Part shown: positions 8,160 to 16,976 of the stretch, in pieces | Layout: each line of letters begins with the position of its first letter | Position numbering within the stretch: position 1 is the first letter of the stretch | NCBI RefSeq assembly: GCF_000517625.1 | Contig: NZ_CP007055.1 | Location: forward strand, 372,001 to 436,000 | Length of the DNA stretch: 64,000 nt | Direction: 5' to 3' | Origin: Halostagnicola larsenii XH-48 | GTDB lineage: Archaea > Halobacteriota > Halobacteria > Halobacteriales > Natrialbaceae | Translations under genes and position numbers: made by a program | The notes under the pieces: model-generated | What the model was told of the DNA's origin: nothing | What the model saw: the letters and a program-made list of their open reading frames with translations, nothing else | Databases searched by the model: none

Positions 8160-9467
8160 ATGGCACATCAAGAGGTCCAACAGGAGCTATTCGTCGATCA
8201 GTACACGCTTGGGCTGGTCGGCCCCGATCAGGAGTGGGCCGGCACCGTCGCCGACGGTGGAACGATCGAGACCTACACGCCGCCGGGCTGTTGGGGGCCG
8301 ATGATCACGCCGGACTTTCGGGGCGGCCACGAGGTCACGCGGCCGATCCGGGTCGAGGGCGCGACAGTCGGCGACGCCATCGCGCTGCGGATTCGGGACG
8401 TGTCGGTAACCAGCATGGCGACGAGCACCGGGTCGATGGCCGAACGGGAGGGCGCCTTCGGCGACGATCCGTTCGTCGACCACCGCTGTCCCGAGTGCGG
8501 CACGAAGTGGCCCGAGAGCGTCGTCGAGGGGACCGGCGAGGACGCGATCAAGTGCGTCGAGTGCGGCGCGAACGCCTCCTCGTTCGGCTTCGAGTACGGC
8601 TACACCGTCGCGTTCGACGACGACCACGAGGTCGGCATCACGCTGGACGGCGACGCAGCCCACGAACTCGCGACGGACGCCGCGAACGTGATGGACATCC
8701 CCGAGAACTCGAGACAGCACCCGATCTTGCTCTACGAGCCGGACGAGATGCCGGGCACGCTCGGTCGGCTTCGCCCGTTCATCGGCAACGTCGGGACGAC
8801 GCCGCCCGTGACGCTCCCCGATTCGCACAACGCGGGCGACTTCGGTCAGTTCCTCGTCGGCGCAGAGCACGACTACGGTGTCGAGACCCAGGAGGACCTC
8901 GAGGCCCGCACCGACGGCCACATGGACGTGCCGGAGGTACGGGCCGGCGCGACGCTCATCTGCCCGGTCAAGATCGACGGTGGCGGCGTCTACGTCGGCG
9001 ATCTCCACGCGAATCAAGGCGACGGCGAACTCTCCTTGCACACGACGGACGTCAGCGGAACGGTGCGGATGGACGTCGAGGTGATCGAGGGCCTCGAACT
9101 CGACGGCCCGCTCCTCCTCCCGAACGAGGCGGATCTGCCGTTTATCAGCCGGCCGTACAGCGACGAGGAACGAGAATCCGGCCGGGAACTCGCCGCCGAT
9201 CACAGCGTCGACCTCGAGGAGGATATGGGCCCGATTCAGGTGATCGGCAGCGGCGAGACTGTCAACGACGCGACCCAGAACGCCTTCGATCGGGCGTCCT
9301 CGCTCCTCGAGATGAGCGAGGGCGAGGTTCGTTCGCGGTGTACGTTCACCGGCGGCGTCCAGATCGGTCGGCTCCCCGGCGTCGTCCAGCTCGACCTGCT
9401 CGCGCCGATGGCCGTGCTCGAGGATCGCGGTATCGCACACCTCGTTCGCGAGCAGTACGACCTCTAG
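8160..9467 (+). CDS. Acetamidase/formamidase family protein with a zinc ribbon insert
   Basis: A 435-residue amide hydrolase family member (FmdA/AmdA fold). Family hallmarks are the opening PPGCWGPMITPDF, the GHEVTRPIRVEGATVGDA strand, LPDSHNAGDFGQFLVG, and the acidic VYVGDLHANQGDGE that in formamidases contributes to the active site. Between about residues 110 and 135 there is a four-cysteine zinc ribbon (CPEC and CVEC). It is expected to release ammonia from short-chain amides in the cytosol; the substrate is not readable. ATG 8160 matches the conserved N-terminus. No partner gene or amide transporter is adjacent. Confidence 0.88.
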   Translation: MAHQEVQQELFVDQYTLGLVGPDQEWAGTVADGGTIETYTPPGCWGPMITPDFRGGHEVTRPIRVEGATVGDAIALRIRDVSVTSMATSTGSMAEREGAFGDDPFVDHRCPECGTKWPESVVEGTGEDAIKCVECGANASSFGFEYGYTVAFDDDHEVGITLDGDAAHELATDAANVMDIPENSRQHPILLYEPDEMPGTLGRLRPFIGNVGTTPPVTLPDSHNAGDFGQFLVGAEHDYGVETQEDLEARTDGHMDVPEVRAGATLICPVKIDGGGVYVGDLHANQGDGELSLHTTDVSGTVRMDVEVIEGLELDGPLLLPNEADLPFISRPYSDEERESGRELAADHSVDLEEDMGPIQVIGSGETVNDATQNAFDRASSLLEMSEGEVRSRCTFTGGVQIGRLPGVVQLDLLAPMAVLEDRGIAHLVREQYDL

Positions 9468-9516
9468 GCCGTCTGCTCGGCCGCAAGGAGCACACCGATC
9501 GCAGCCAAACGGACGG

Positions 9517-9840
9517 TTAGAACGAGACCTGTTCGTCCTCTCGAGTCTCGCCGAGTGCGGGCGGGGTCCTGTCGGAGTAGAACTTCCGCCCGATCGCCCT
9601 GCTGTCGACCATGTTGAAGATCGCCTGGCGCGCTTCAGCGGGCGAATTGTAGGTTTCGTTCGACATCGCACCCAGCAGTTCCTCGAGCGATTCCGAGCCG
9701 TCCGGAAGCTCGAGCGCGTACTCGCCGTAGGTGTCGACGAGTTCCTCGTTCGTCGCGGGATAGCCGTGATCGGCGAGCTTCCCTTCGAGGTCGCCGAATT
9801 CGATACCGAGTTCGCGGGTAGGACTGTATGAGTTGCTCAT
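9517..9840 (-). CDS. DUF5789 family protein
   Basis: A 107-residue haloarchaeal protein of unknown role. The recognisable core is a C-terminal segment with LPDGSESLEELLG, ETYNSPAEARQAIFNMV and the end region IGRKFYSDR, resembling the DUF5789/DUF2795-like helical fold. The start at 9840 (MSNSYSPTRELGIEF) is the usual one. It is convergent with the acetamidase gene, with about 50 bp between stops, and has no operon partner. Confidence 0.75.
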   Translation of the reverse strand: MSNSYSPTRELGIEFGDLEGKLADHGYPATNEELVDTYGEYALELPDGSESLEELLGAMSNETYNSPAEARQAIFNMVDSRAIGRKFYSDRTPPALGETREDEQVSF

Positions 9841-10043
9841 CGTTTCGACCGGCACCACCTCCCACGGGCAGCGGTAAACAACCGTGGGGTGCGCATGACG
9901 GCATCGGGGCGATACCACGCTCTCCTGGGTGGGTTTCGAACGTTATCGGAGAAACTGCGACAGTTCGTCTCGAGACCGTGCGACTAGATCGATCGTCACT
10001 TCGGCGAAGAGCGACCGGTAGTCGGATAGGGGAGTACTCCGCT

Positions 10044-10256
10044 TTAGTCGGTCGATTCGGCGGTTTCGGCGGCCGCGCTCGATTGGGTCGCCGATTGAGT
10101 GGACGACTCTGCGGACGGGGGCGTCAACGTGAACGTGAGAAGGAGCATGACTCCGACGAAGAGCGCCAGCGCAACGCTCGCGAGCGCGGTCACTCCAATG
10201 GTCAGGTCGAACGGAACGATGCTAGCTGTCACGGCAGCGGAACTCTCGAGGGACAT
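10044..10256 (-). CDS. Small single-span membrane protein
   Basis: A 70-residue protein: a short N-terminus, one strong transmembrane helix (about 15-43, FDLTIGVTALASVALALFVG), then a Ser/Thr/Ala-rich tail ending in AETAESTD. No family is recognised. The start at 10256 (MSLESS) is the first ATG giving a short cytoplasmic N-terminus. The acidic, polar tail and the clean hydrophobic core support a real gene. Confidence 0.55.
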   Translation of the reverse strand: MSLESSAAVTASIVPFDLTIGVTALASVALALFVGVMLLLTFTLTPPSAESSTQSATQSSAAAETAESTD

Positions 10257-10427
10257 GAACTGGTGTCTAGTGGCCGTTTGGAGTCGCGTAATATGAGCGT
10301 TACTTTTTTCGATTTCGCGCCGATACAATGTGGGTTGCTAGCGTCTAGCAGCTTTTGAGCAGTCCCCGTTCGACCCGATCGAGCGAGTCACTGCTCGTCC
10401 CGTTTCGCAGCCACGACGGAAACCCGG

Positions 10428-11300
10428 TCAACCGATCCGCTGACACCGTTCTACTGTTCCATCACCATCGATAACGACCGCGAGTCCCGTTTCGTCAAGA
10501 GAGATGGTGATTTCGGCCGTCCCGTTCTCGAGCAGTTCCACTTCGCTCACCCTCGAGAGAGCCGTCGATCCGCGCTGCATCGCGAGCGGGGTGAGATCGT
10601 GGTCGTCGTACAGCGCGATGACGGCCGGGACGGAACCGAGCAAACTCGGTATCGGAACCGGATAGGACATCCAGCACGCCTCGCAGGCGACCGTGGCATA
10701 GACCGTCTCGAGTTGGAGGTACAGTTCCGGGATCGTCTCCCGCGGAAACGAGATCGTGGCCGGTCCCCAGCAGTACGGACAGACCCCGCGACGAATCGAT
10801 TCGATATCGGCCGCGTGTCGCCGGAGTGCGAGTTCCACGAGCGTCTCGAGTGACTGGTGGCTGGCGGCGACTGGCGGGACCGGATAGCCGAGCGTAGTCC
10901 CATGATCGGGGCAGGCGAGCAACAGCAGGTGCTCGTCGTGGCGGGCGACCATCGGCTGATCACAGTGAGGACAGCGTTCGTCAGTGACGCTCTCGCACAC
11001 CGCGGTCTCACCGTCGTACGTTCCCGATCGAATCGCGGTAACAACATAGAGCGCGGCGATCGTCGGCCGGTACTGCTCGTTTTCCTTGACAATGAACTCG
11101 TCTTGCAACTTCTGGAGATGGTAGTTGAACCGGCTCGTGTCGTCGACGCCGACTCGATCGCAGAGCTTCGAAAACGAGAGCCAACCGGCCGACCACGCCG
11201 CTTCGTAGTGATCGGCGAGTTCGAACAGAATCTCGAGTCGCGTTTCGTCACCGAGGGCCGCGTACGCGTCGTCCGGAACGGTCCAATTCGGGTCGGTCAT
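10428..11300 (-). CDS. ArsR-like winged-helix regulator with zinc-knuckle C-terminal domain
   Basis: A 290-residue transcription factor. Residues about 10-85 are a winged helix (LGDETRLEILFELADHYE, then a recognition region ending FNYHLQKLQDEFIVK). The rest is a haloarchaeal effector region (DUF7351-like) with three cysteine knuckles: CPHC, CPYC and CEAC. The ligand is unknown; zinc binding is likely from the knuckles. The start at 11300 (MTDPNWTVPDDAYAALGDE) fits the family. It diverges from the CPBP protease gene with 98 bp between the starts, and an inverted repeat lies between them, so it may regulate itself and the protease. Confidence 0.8.
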   Translation of the reverse strand: MTDPNWTVPDDAYAALGDETRLEILFELADHYEAAWSAGWLSFSKLCDRVGVDDTSRFNYHLQKLQDEFIVKENEQYRPTIAALYVVTAIRSGTYDGETAVCESVTDERCPHCDQPMVARHDEHLLLLACPDHGTTLGYPVPPVAASHQSLETLVELALRRHAADIESIRRGVCPYCWGPATISFPRETIPELYLQLETVYATVACEACWMSYPVPIPSLLGSVPAVIALYDDHDLTPLAMQRGSTALSRVSEVELLENGTAEITISLDETGLAVVIDGDGTVERCQRIG

Positions 11301-11363
11301 GCGTCTGCGATCGGTCGCGACTCGGATAGCTATTCCGGACATGACATACTATCGACTTAAAAT

Positions 11364-11392
11364 CCGTTCAGAGAATACATATCTGCGAACGG
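11364..11392. promoter_or_regulatory. Inverted repeat between the ArsR-like gene and the CPBP protease gene
   Basis: CCGTTC (11364-11369) and GAACGG (11387-11392) are 6-bp perfect arms separated by 17 bp that include AATACATAT, a plausible TATA element for the rightward gene. The divergent geometry with a regulator gene makes this an operator candidate. Confidence 0.35.
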
Positions 11393-11398
11393 TTCGAC

Positions 11399-12160
11399 AT
11401 GTCCGCTATGGTCGAAACGACAAGCCAGACCGACGCGCTCGAGTCCCCCGTCGAGCGAACGTCTCGAGGCCGTGCGTTGGCAATCGTCGCGCTTCTCGGC
11501 ATCGCTGCGGTTATTTCGAACATCGCCACCAGCTTCCTCGCCGTGCAGGTACAGCCCAGCGAGGAGTGGATAACGTTCGCGCTCAGTCTGCTCGCGATTG
11601 AGGGTTCGTTTCTCGTCGTCGGCGTGGGATACATGTGGTATCGGCCAGCCGTCGACATCCCGATTCGGCCCCCGAACCGGTACGACTGGGGTATCGCTAT
11701 CGCGGGCGTCGCTGCCGGGCTCGTTGCCGTGACGCTCTCGTTTGCCAGTACTGATGCATTGATACCCGCCGTCGAGGTGCTGCCAGGATTCACGGAGTAC
11801 GCGGGGTACGACTCCTCGTCGGCGACCGTACTGGTCCTCGGTGCGGTGCTGTCGCTGCTCGTCGTCGGTCCCGTCGAGGAGTTCCTGTTTCGCGGCGTGA
11901 TTCAGGGGCGTCTGCGAGCGGCGTTCGGACCGGCCGCGGCCATCGGACTGGCCGGATTCGTGTTCTCGTTTTTCCACCTGTATCCGATCCTCCTGCTCGG
12001 ACCGTCGGCCGCGGTCATCGTTCACGTAACCATCTACTACACTGTGATGGGCGCGATCTTCGGCGTGACCTACGAACGAACGAACACGCTCGTAGTCCCC
12101 GCGTTCGTTCACGGCGCGTTCAACGCGGTTTTGTTCCTCGGCTCGATGGCCTTTGTATAG
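11399..12160 (+). CDS. CPBP family intramembrane glutamic endopeptidase
   Basis: A 253-residue multi-pass membrane protease of the CAAX/Abi (CPBP) family. The active-site glutamates are in VEEFLFRG (E160, E161, with R165). The second motif is FSFFHLYP and the third HGAFNAVL, each supplying a membrane-embedded histidine or asparagine. About seven hydrophobic helices are visible. In archaea these proteins are of unknown substrate, with roles proposed in prenylated-protein processing or bacteriocin immunity. It diverges from an ArsR-like regulator. Confidence 0.88.
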   Translation: MSAMVETTSQTDALESPVERTSRGRALAIVALLGIAAVISNIATSFLAVQVQPSEEWITFALSLLAIEGSFLVVGVGYMWYRPAVDIPIRPPNRYDWGIAIAGVAAGLVAVTLSFASTDALIPAVEVLPGFTEYAGYDSSSATVLVLGAVLSLLVVGPVEEFLFRGVIQGRLRAAFGPAAAIGLAGFVFSFFHLYPILLLGPSAAVIVHVTIYYTVMGAIFGVTYERTNTLVVPAFVHGAFNAVLFLGSMAFV

Positions 12161-12364
12161 GACGTTACACCGCCTTTGACACTCCCAAACGGCGAATCCA
12201 CTGTGTTTTTGCGCCGCGCCCTCTTTCCGCCCGATAGAACCAGTCCCGGCTATCAGCGGTGACCTTACGACCGAAAAACGCTCCTGTTGCTATTTCTGGA
12301 TCCGGGTCCTATCCGTCTGGTCAAGAAGTGAGTCCGTTCGCCGTCGTCTCGTCGAAATCAGCCG

Positions 12365-13384
12365 TTACAGCCGACTGACCGCGCCGATCGCACTCGAGAG
12401 CGGCGGTGCGTCGAAGAGATTTAGCCCGGTGTAGGCGTTGGTACCGGCACAGTAGAGGTCTCGGGCCGTCTCGATCATGTCTTCATCGAGCGGTTCCGGA
12501 TCCCGCTCGCACAGCGACTTCCAGTCAGCGATATCGCGGCGCTCGGCTTCGGCTTTCGCGTGTTTGACCGACTCGACCCACTCGGGCTGGGTCCGTTTGT
12601 GGTACTGTCGGAGGACTTCCTTCGATAACTGGGTGCCCTCGTGGCTGAACCGGTTTTCGTCGAACGTGCCGACCACGTCGGCGACCCGAATCTCGCCGTC
12701 GAAGGTGAGACACTCGATCTTGCCGTCCTGGTGGACCAGATCGGCCCCGGTCGCCTGCTCGGTGATGATCTCGTTGACCTCGCGTGCGATCGACTCGAGG
12801 TCAGTGATCGAAGCCTCACCGGCGATGTAATCCGCTTCTTCGCGGTCGAGGTACCGGTCGCCTTCCTCGTACTTCGTCGAAAACTCGACGATCGGATTCT
12901 CGAGGTCGACCGGCTCGTCGGGCCAGCTCGAGAACTCGAGGCCGTGGTCTGCCGGTTCGGTCCGCCGGCGGAGACTCGAGCCGACCGGGACCGTGTTCCG
13001 GAAGACGATCTCGAGGGGGATCAGGTAGTTCGAGCCCGCCTCGGCGTGGTACGACTCGTAGTCGTACTCTCTCCCCTCGTTCGGGAGGTCAGGTACTTGC
13101 GTCAGATCGATCTCCATCTCCCAGGGCGGACGCGAGGCGTCCGCGAGCGGGATCACCTCGCCGTCCTCGCTGACGCCGCGATAGTGGGTCGGAACGCCCG
13201 CCCGCTCGAGCAGTTCGAAGTTGAACGCGCCCATCGTACAGAGCGTCGCCCCCTTCTGTGGGATCTGGTCGGGCATTTTGCCCCAGTCGAACACCGAGTA
13301 ATCGTCGGTGAAGACGAACGCGCCGCGGCCGAGCGAGTCGGCCGTCGCCGGTTCCTCGATGCGAAACTCCTTGACGCTCGTCAT
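12365..13384 (-). CDS. purC: Phosphoribosylaminoimidazolesuccinocarboxamide synthase
   Basis: A 339-residue SAICAR synthetase, which joins CAIR and aspartate with ATP in purine synthesis. It starts with [24 protein letters not shown], the haloarchaeal version of the glycine-rich nucleotide loop, and continues with the substrate-binding region [20 protein letters not shown] and the [21 protein letters not shown] strand pair. It is longer than bacterial PurC (about 240 residues), as usual for haloarchaea. The start at 13384 ([13 protein letters not shown]) is the family start. It is not linked to the other pur genes of the window and is divergent from cofH. Confidence 0.93.
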   Translation of the reverse strand: MTSVKEFRIEEPATADSLGRGAFVFTDDYSVFDWGKMPDQIPQKGATLCTMGAFNFELLERAGVPTHYRGVSEDGEVIPLADASRPPWEMEIDLTQVPDLPNEGREYDYESYHAEAGSNYLIPLEIVFRNTVPVGSSLRRRTEPADHGLEFSSWPDEPVDLENPIVEFSTKYEEGDRYLDREEADYIAGEASITDLESIAREVNEIITEQATGADLVHQDGKIECLTFDGEIRVADVVGTFDENRFSHEGTQLSKEVLRQYHKRTQPEWVESVKHAKAEAERRDIADWKSLCERDPEPLDEDMIETARDLYCAGTNAYTGLNLFDAPPLSSAIGAVSRL

Positions 13385-13620
13385 TCGTGGCACCTCGCCG
13401 AGTAGCCCCCGCGGTTCATACTCGAGTTGCCGTGTCCCCATCGTAAGAAGTTTTCAGTATTCCTCGCGGTCCCGCTCCGTCGGGCACGCTCGTGACGGCC
13501 CCACTAGCAAACTGTTCGGTTCGGTCGTTTACATCCCCGTCAGACCCGCCGCTCGGAGATAGCGGCGACTCCAATCACGTTCCACCACGTTTTTGGCGCT
13601 GTAACGGGTTCGTTGCCACG

Positions 13621-14994
13621 ATGGAGCGACCGGTGACCGAGGCGGACCTCGAATTCGAGCACGTTCCCGAGACCGATCAGTCGTTCGAGAACGCCCTCGA
13701 GAAAGCACGGGATGGGCAACGACTCACCGTCGACGACGGTATCGAACTGTTGACCACGGGAACGAACACCGAGGGGATCGACCGGCGACGGAAAGAACTG
13801 GTCCTCGAGGCTGCAGACCGCCGGCGCGCAGAGGTCGTCGGCGAGGAGGTCACGTTCATCGCGAACCTGAACAACAACGTGACGACGGCCTGTAACGTCG
13901 GCTGTCTGTTCTGTAACTTCAAGGACGCCGCCCACACCTTCGAATCGGACGCGGAGATGGAGAGCCAGGGCTTTACCAAAACCCCGGCCGAGTCTCGAGA
14001 GATCGTCAGCAACGCGGTCGATCGGGGTATCTACGAGGTCACGTCTGTTTCCGGGCTACACCCCGCGTTCGCACTCGACGACGAACACCTAGAAATCCTC
14101 GAGGCGACCGAAAACCGCAAGGCGGTCAACTTCAAGCCGCCCGAGCGGTACGACACCGACCCCGGAACCTACACCGAACAGATGGCGGCGATGAGCGTCG
14201 ACGGTGTCCACGTCCACTCGATGACGCCCGAGGAGGCCTACCACGCCCGGCGCGGCACCGACTGGTCCTACCGGGAGGTCTACAGCCGACTTCGAGACGC
14301 CGGCCTCGATACCGTCCCCGGAACCGCGGCCGAAATCCTCGTCGAGGAGGTCCGGGAGGTGATCTGCCCCGGCAAGATCAGCACCGACGGCTGGCTCGAG
14401 GCGATGGAGGCGGCCGCCGACGCCGGTCACGGCCTCACCTCGACGATCATGTACGGCCACGTCGAGAACGAGGCCCACCGGGTCATGCACCTAAAACGCA
14501 TCCGCGACCTCCAAGAGCGCGTCGACGGCGCGATCGCCGAGTTCGTCCCGCTATCCTTTATCCACCAGAACACGCCGCTTTACGAACACGACGTCGTCTC
14601 CGGCGGCGCGAGCACCGACGAGGACGAACTGCTGATCGCCGTCTCGAGGCTCTTCCTCGACAACATCGACCACATCCAGTCCTCGTGGGTGAAATACGGC
14701 GACCAGCAGGGACTGAAGATGCTCTCCTGTGGCGCGGACGATTTCATGGGAACGATCCTCTCCGAGGAGATCACCAAACGCGCCGGCGGCGAGTACGGCG
14801 AGTTCCGCTCGGTCGAGGACTACGTCGACCTCATCACCTCGATCGGACGCGTCCCCGTCGAGCGCTCGACGGACTACGAAAAGCGCCGCGTCGTCGACCC
14901 CGACGACCCGCCGTTCGGTCCGCAACTGGGGCCGAAAGCTGACGGCACGCCGCTGCTCGCTCGAGGCGACGATACCGTTCCCGCCGACGACTGA
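13621..14994 (+). CDS. cofH: FO synthase subunit CofH
   Basis: A 457-residue radical SAM enzyme (5-amino-6-(D-ribitylamino)uracil:tyrosine hydroxyphenyl transferase), one half of the synthase for FO, the deazaflavin chromophore of coenzyme F420. The cluster cysteines are C91, C95 and C98 in CNVGCLFC. Downstream SAM-fold signatures include YEVTSVSGLHP and STIMYGHVE, and the C-terminal half carries LSCGADDFMGT. cofG and cofC lie about 6-8 kb further on, on the opposite strand, so the F420 genes are grouped but not one operon. ATG 13621 fits the family start; a longer version from 13492 reads into non-conserved sequence. Confidence 0.94.
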   Translation: MERPVTEADLEFEHVPETDQSFENALEKARDGQRLTVDDGIELLTTGTNTEGIDRRRKELVLEAADRRRAEVVGEEVTFIANLNNNVTTACNVGCLFCNFKDAAHTFESDAEMESQGFTKTPAESREIVSNAVDRGIYEVTSVSGLHPAFALDDEHLEILEATENRKAVNFKPPERYDTDPGTYTEQMAAMSVDGVHVHSMTPEEAYHARRGTDWSYREVYSRLRDAGLDTVPGTAAEILVEEVREVICPGKISTDGWLEAMEAAADAGHGLTSTIMYGHVENEAHRVMHLKRIRDLQERVDGAIAEFVPLSFIHQNTPLYEHDVVSGGASTDEDELLIAVSRLFLDNIDHIQSSWVKYGDQQGLKMLSCGADDFMGTILSEEITKRAGGEYGEFRSVEDYVDLITSIGRVPVERSTDYEKRRVVDPDDPPFGPQLGPKADGTPLLARGDDTVPADD

Positions 14995-15085
14995 TACGTT
15001 TCCCGCGTGACGCTCGATCGATGCGATACTCCTCTCTCCTGAGAATCGGATTCCGACACCCGTTTGCCGTCTTCGCGGTCTCCGC

Positions 15086-15733
15086 TCACCCTGAGTAGCT
15101 AAACTCGAGCACGTCGCCCTCTTCGATGCCCCGTTCTGTGGTCCACTCGTAGTTGACCTCGAGGACGAACTGGCCGTAGCCCGGATACCCCTGTTCGGAG
15201 CCGTCCTCGTTCGGGCCGGGCTTTGGCGCGTGGTGAATCCCCGTGATGACGCCCTCGCTGTCGGCGTAGATGATGTCGATGCCGAAGGACATGTCGGGCA
15301 TGATGAATCGAAGGTCCTGCTCGGAGCTGTTGATGAAGATCATGCCCCGATCCTCGGGCAACTCCTCGGTGTCGCTGAGGCCGATCGTTTGCAGTTCGGA
15401 CGTGTCGGCGACCGCAGCCGTCACCTCCCCGAGTTCCTCGCCGTCGAGGGTCATCACGCTGACCTCGGTCTCGTCGTAATCGGCGTGGACCTCCGAGAAG
15501 TCGCCATCGCTCGAGTTCTCGTCCTCGTCGCTCTCGTTTTGCTCGTCTCCGCCGTCGCCCGCGCCCGAATCGTCGTCGCCACCAGACTCGTCGGTACTCG
15601 CGCTCGAGTCGTCGTCCGCCGGATCGCTTTCGTCGTCGGATTCGGTACAGCCGGCGAGACTGGCCCCGACGCCGACTGCGAGGCCTGTCAGGAGAGTTCG
15701 TCGATTCGACGTCGGTGATCGAGGAGGGGTCAT
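15086..15733 (-). CDS. DUF192 domain lipoprotein, Tat-exported
   Basis: A 215-residue exported protein. The N-terminus has a twin-arginine motif and a lipobox (NRRTLLTGLAVGVGASLAGC), so it should be a Tat lipoprotein anchored by the cysteine at about residue 29. A long Asp/Ser/Glu linker follows (about 30-85). The C-terminal DUF192 domain includes TIGLSDTEELPEDRGMIF, the hydrophobic FIMPDMSFGIDIIY strand and the closing GIEEGDVLEFSY. DUF192 has no established biochemical role. It is convergent with cofH. Confidence 0.85.
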   Translation of the reverse strand: MTPPRSPTSNRRTLLTGLAVGVGASLAGCTESDDESDPADDDSSASTDESGGDDDSGAGDGGDEQNESDEDENSSDGDFSEVHADYDETEVSVMTLDGEELGEVTAAVADTSELQTIGLSDTEELPEDRGMIFINSSEQDLRFIMPDMSFGIDIIYADSEGVITGIHHAPKPGPNEDGSEQGYPGYGQFVLEVNYEWTTERGIEEGDVLEFSYSG

Positions 15734-15846
15734 CTACTGAGTTTCTGACCACGGAGACACTGATAAATATTTGTCAACGCTCACGCGTACGTGTACATTT
15801 CCCTCGAGCGCGCCGCTCCTATCGGAGCCGTTCGACACCTCGACGG

Positions 15847-16848
15847 TCAGTTTTCGCCAGTCTGGTGGTCGACACTCTCGGTATCGTCGACCCTCGCCGC
15901 TATGTCGAACTTGACCCCGGTTAGCTCCTCGGAGACGGTCCAGAGTTTCCGTGCGGTCTCGCGGTCGTAAGACTGCTCGGCCGAGCGCTGGCGTTCGGGC
16001 GCGCCGCGCATGTTCATGAATCCGCCCGGGCCGTAGTACTCCCCGCCCTGCACGTCGCTCGCCGTCGCCGCGTACAGCGTCGACAGCGCGCCCTTGGCCG
16101 CCGACTGGGCGAGCACGGCGTTCGAAACATCCATCAGGAGCTTTCGCGCCCGCGAGCCGCTCATCTCGGGTGCGCGAGCCTGAAGCGAGGTGTCGGCGTA
16201 GCCCGGGTGGACCCCCACGCTCAGCGCGTTCGAGGGAGTCGACTCGAGTCGCCGATCGAGTTCGTAGGCAAAGAGCAGGTTCGCCAGCTTCGACTGGGCG
16301 TAGGCGTCGTACCGGTTGTACTCCGCTTCGCCCTGGAGGTCGTCGAAGTCGATCTCGCCGCGCTCGTGGAGGCCGCTCGAGACGGTCACGATGCGGGCGT
16401 CGGTCGCGAGGCGATCGAACAGGACGGCGGTGAGCGCGAAGTGTCCGAGGTGGTTGACGCCGAACTGCATCTCGTACCCTTGTGCCGTCTCTCGCCGCGG
16501 AATCGCCATCACGCCCGCGTTGTTCACCAGCACGTCGATTTCGCCACTCGACGAATCGCCGTCGCGGTCGACCGCCTCGTCGAATCGCTCGGGGAACGCT
16601 CGAACCGACTCGAGGTCCGCGAGATCCAGTTCCGCGACGACGAGTTCGCCGTCGGCGTCGGGATCGATGTCGTCCAGGATCTCCGCGGCGGCCGACTCGC
16701 CGCGGTCGACGCTCCGACAGGCCATGACGACCGTCGCGCCGCGGTCGGCGAGCACTCGAGTCGCTTCGAAGCCGATGCCGCTGTTCGCGCCGGTGACGAC
16801 GACGGTTCGCCCCGACTGGTCCGGAACGTCGGCCGCGGTCCAGCTCAT
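15847..16848 (-). CDS. Short-chain dehydrogenase/reductase (retinol dehydrogenase-like)
   Basis: A 333-residue classical SDR. It has the cofactor loop TGANSGIG (19-26), an arginine after the second strand (ACRS) that favours NADPH, the structural NNAG motif and the catalytic tyrosine and lysine in YAQSKLANLLFAYELDRRL. The C-terminal region with GGEYYGPGGFMNMRG is typical of the retinol dehydrogenase/protochlorophyllide-reductase-like branch. The substrate is unknown. It has a free-standing promoter and sits between the DUF192 lipoprotein and the ABC operon. Confidence 0.88.
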   Translation of the reverse strand: MSWTAADVPDQSGRTVVVTGANSGIGFEATRVLADRGATVVMACRSVDRGESAAAEILDDIDPDADGELVVAELDLADLESVRAFPERFDEAVDRDGDSSSGEIDVLVNNAGVMAIPRRETAQGYEMQFGVNHLGHFALTAVLFDRLATDARIVTVSSGLHERGEIDFDDLQGEAEYNRYDAYAQSKLANLLFAYELDRRLESTPSNALSVGVHPGYADTSLQARAPEMSGSRARKLLMDVSNAVLAQSAAKGALSTLYAATASDVQGGEYYGPGGFMNMRGAPERQRSAEQSYDRETARKLWTVSEELTGVKFDIAARVDDTESVDHQTGEN

Positions 16849-16976
16849 ACCCCTGCTACGGACTACAGCCGTTTGATAGCTCGGGTGGCGGCGGCCGCCG
16901 CCGACTCCCGCGTCGGCGACGCTGCGTTTCGAAACCGGGGCACTCCGTCTCTATTGTCCTCGAGACGTCATCCCAG

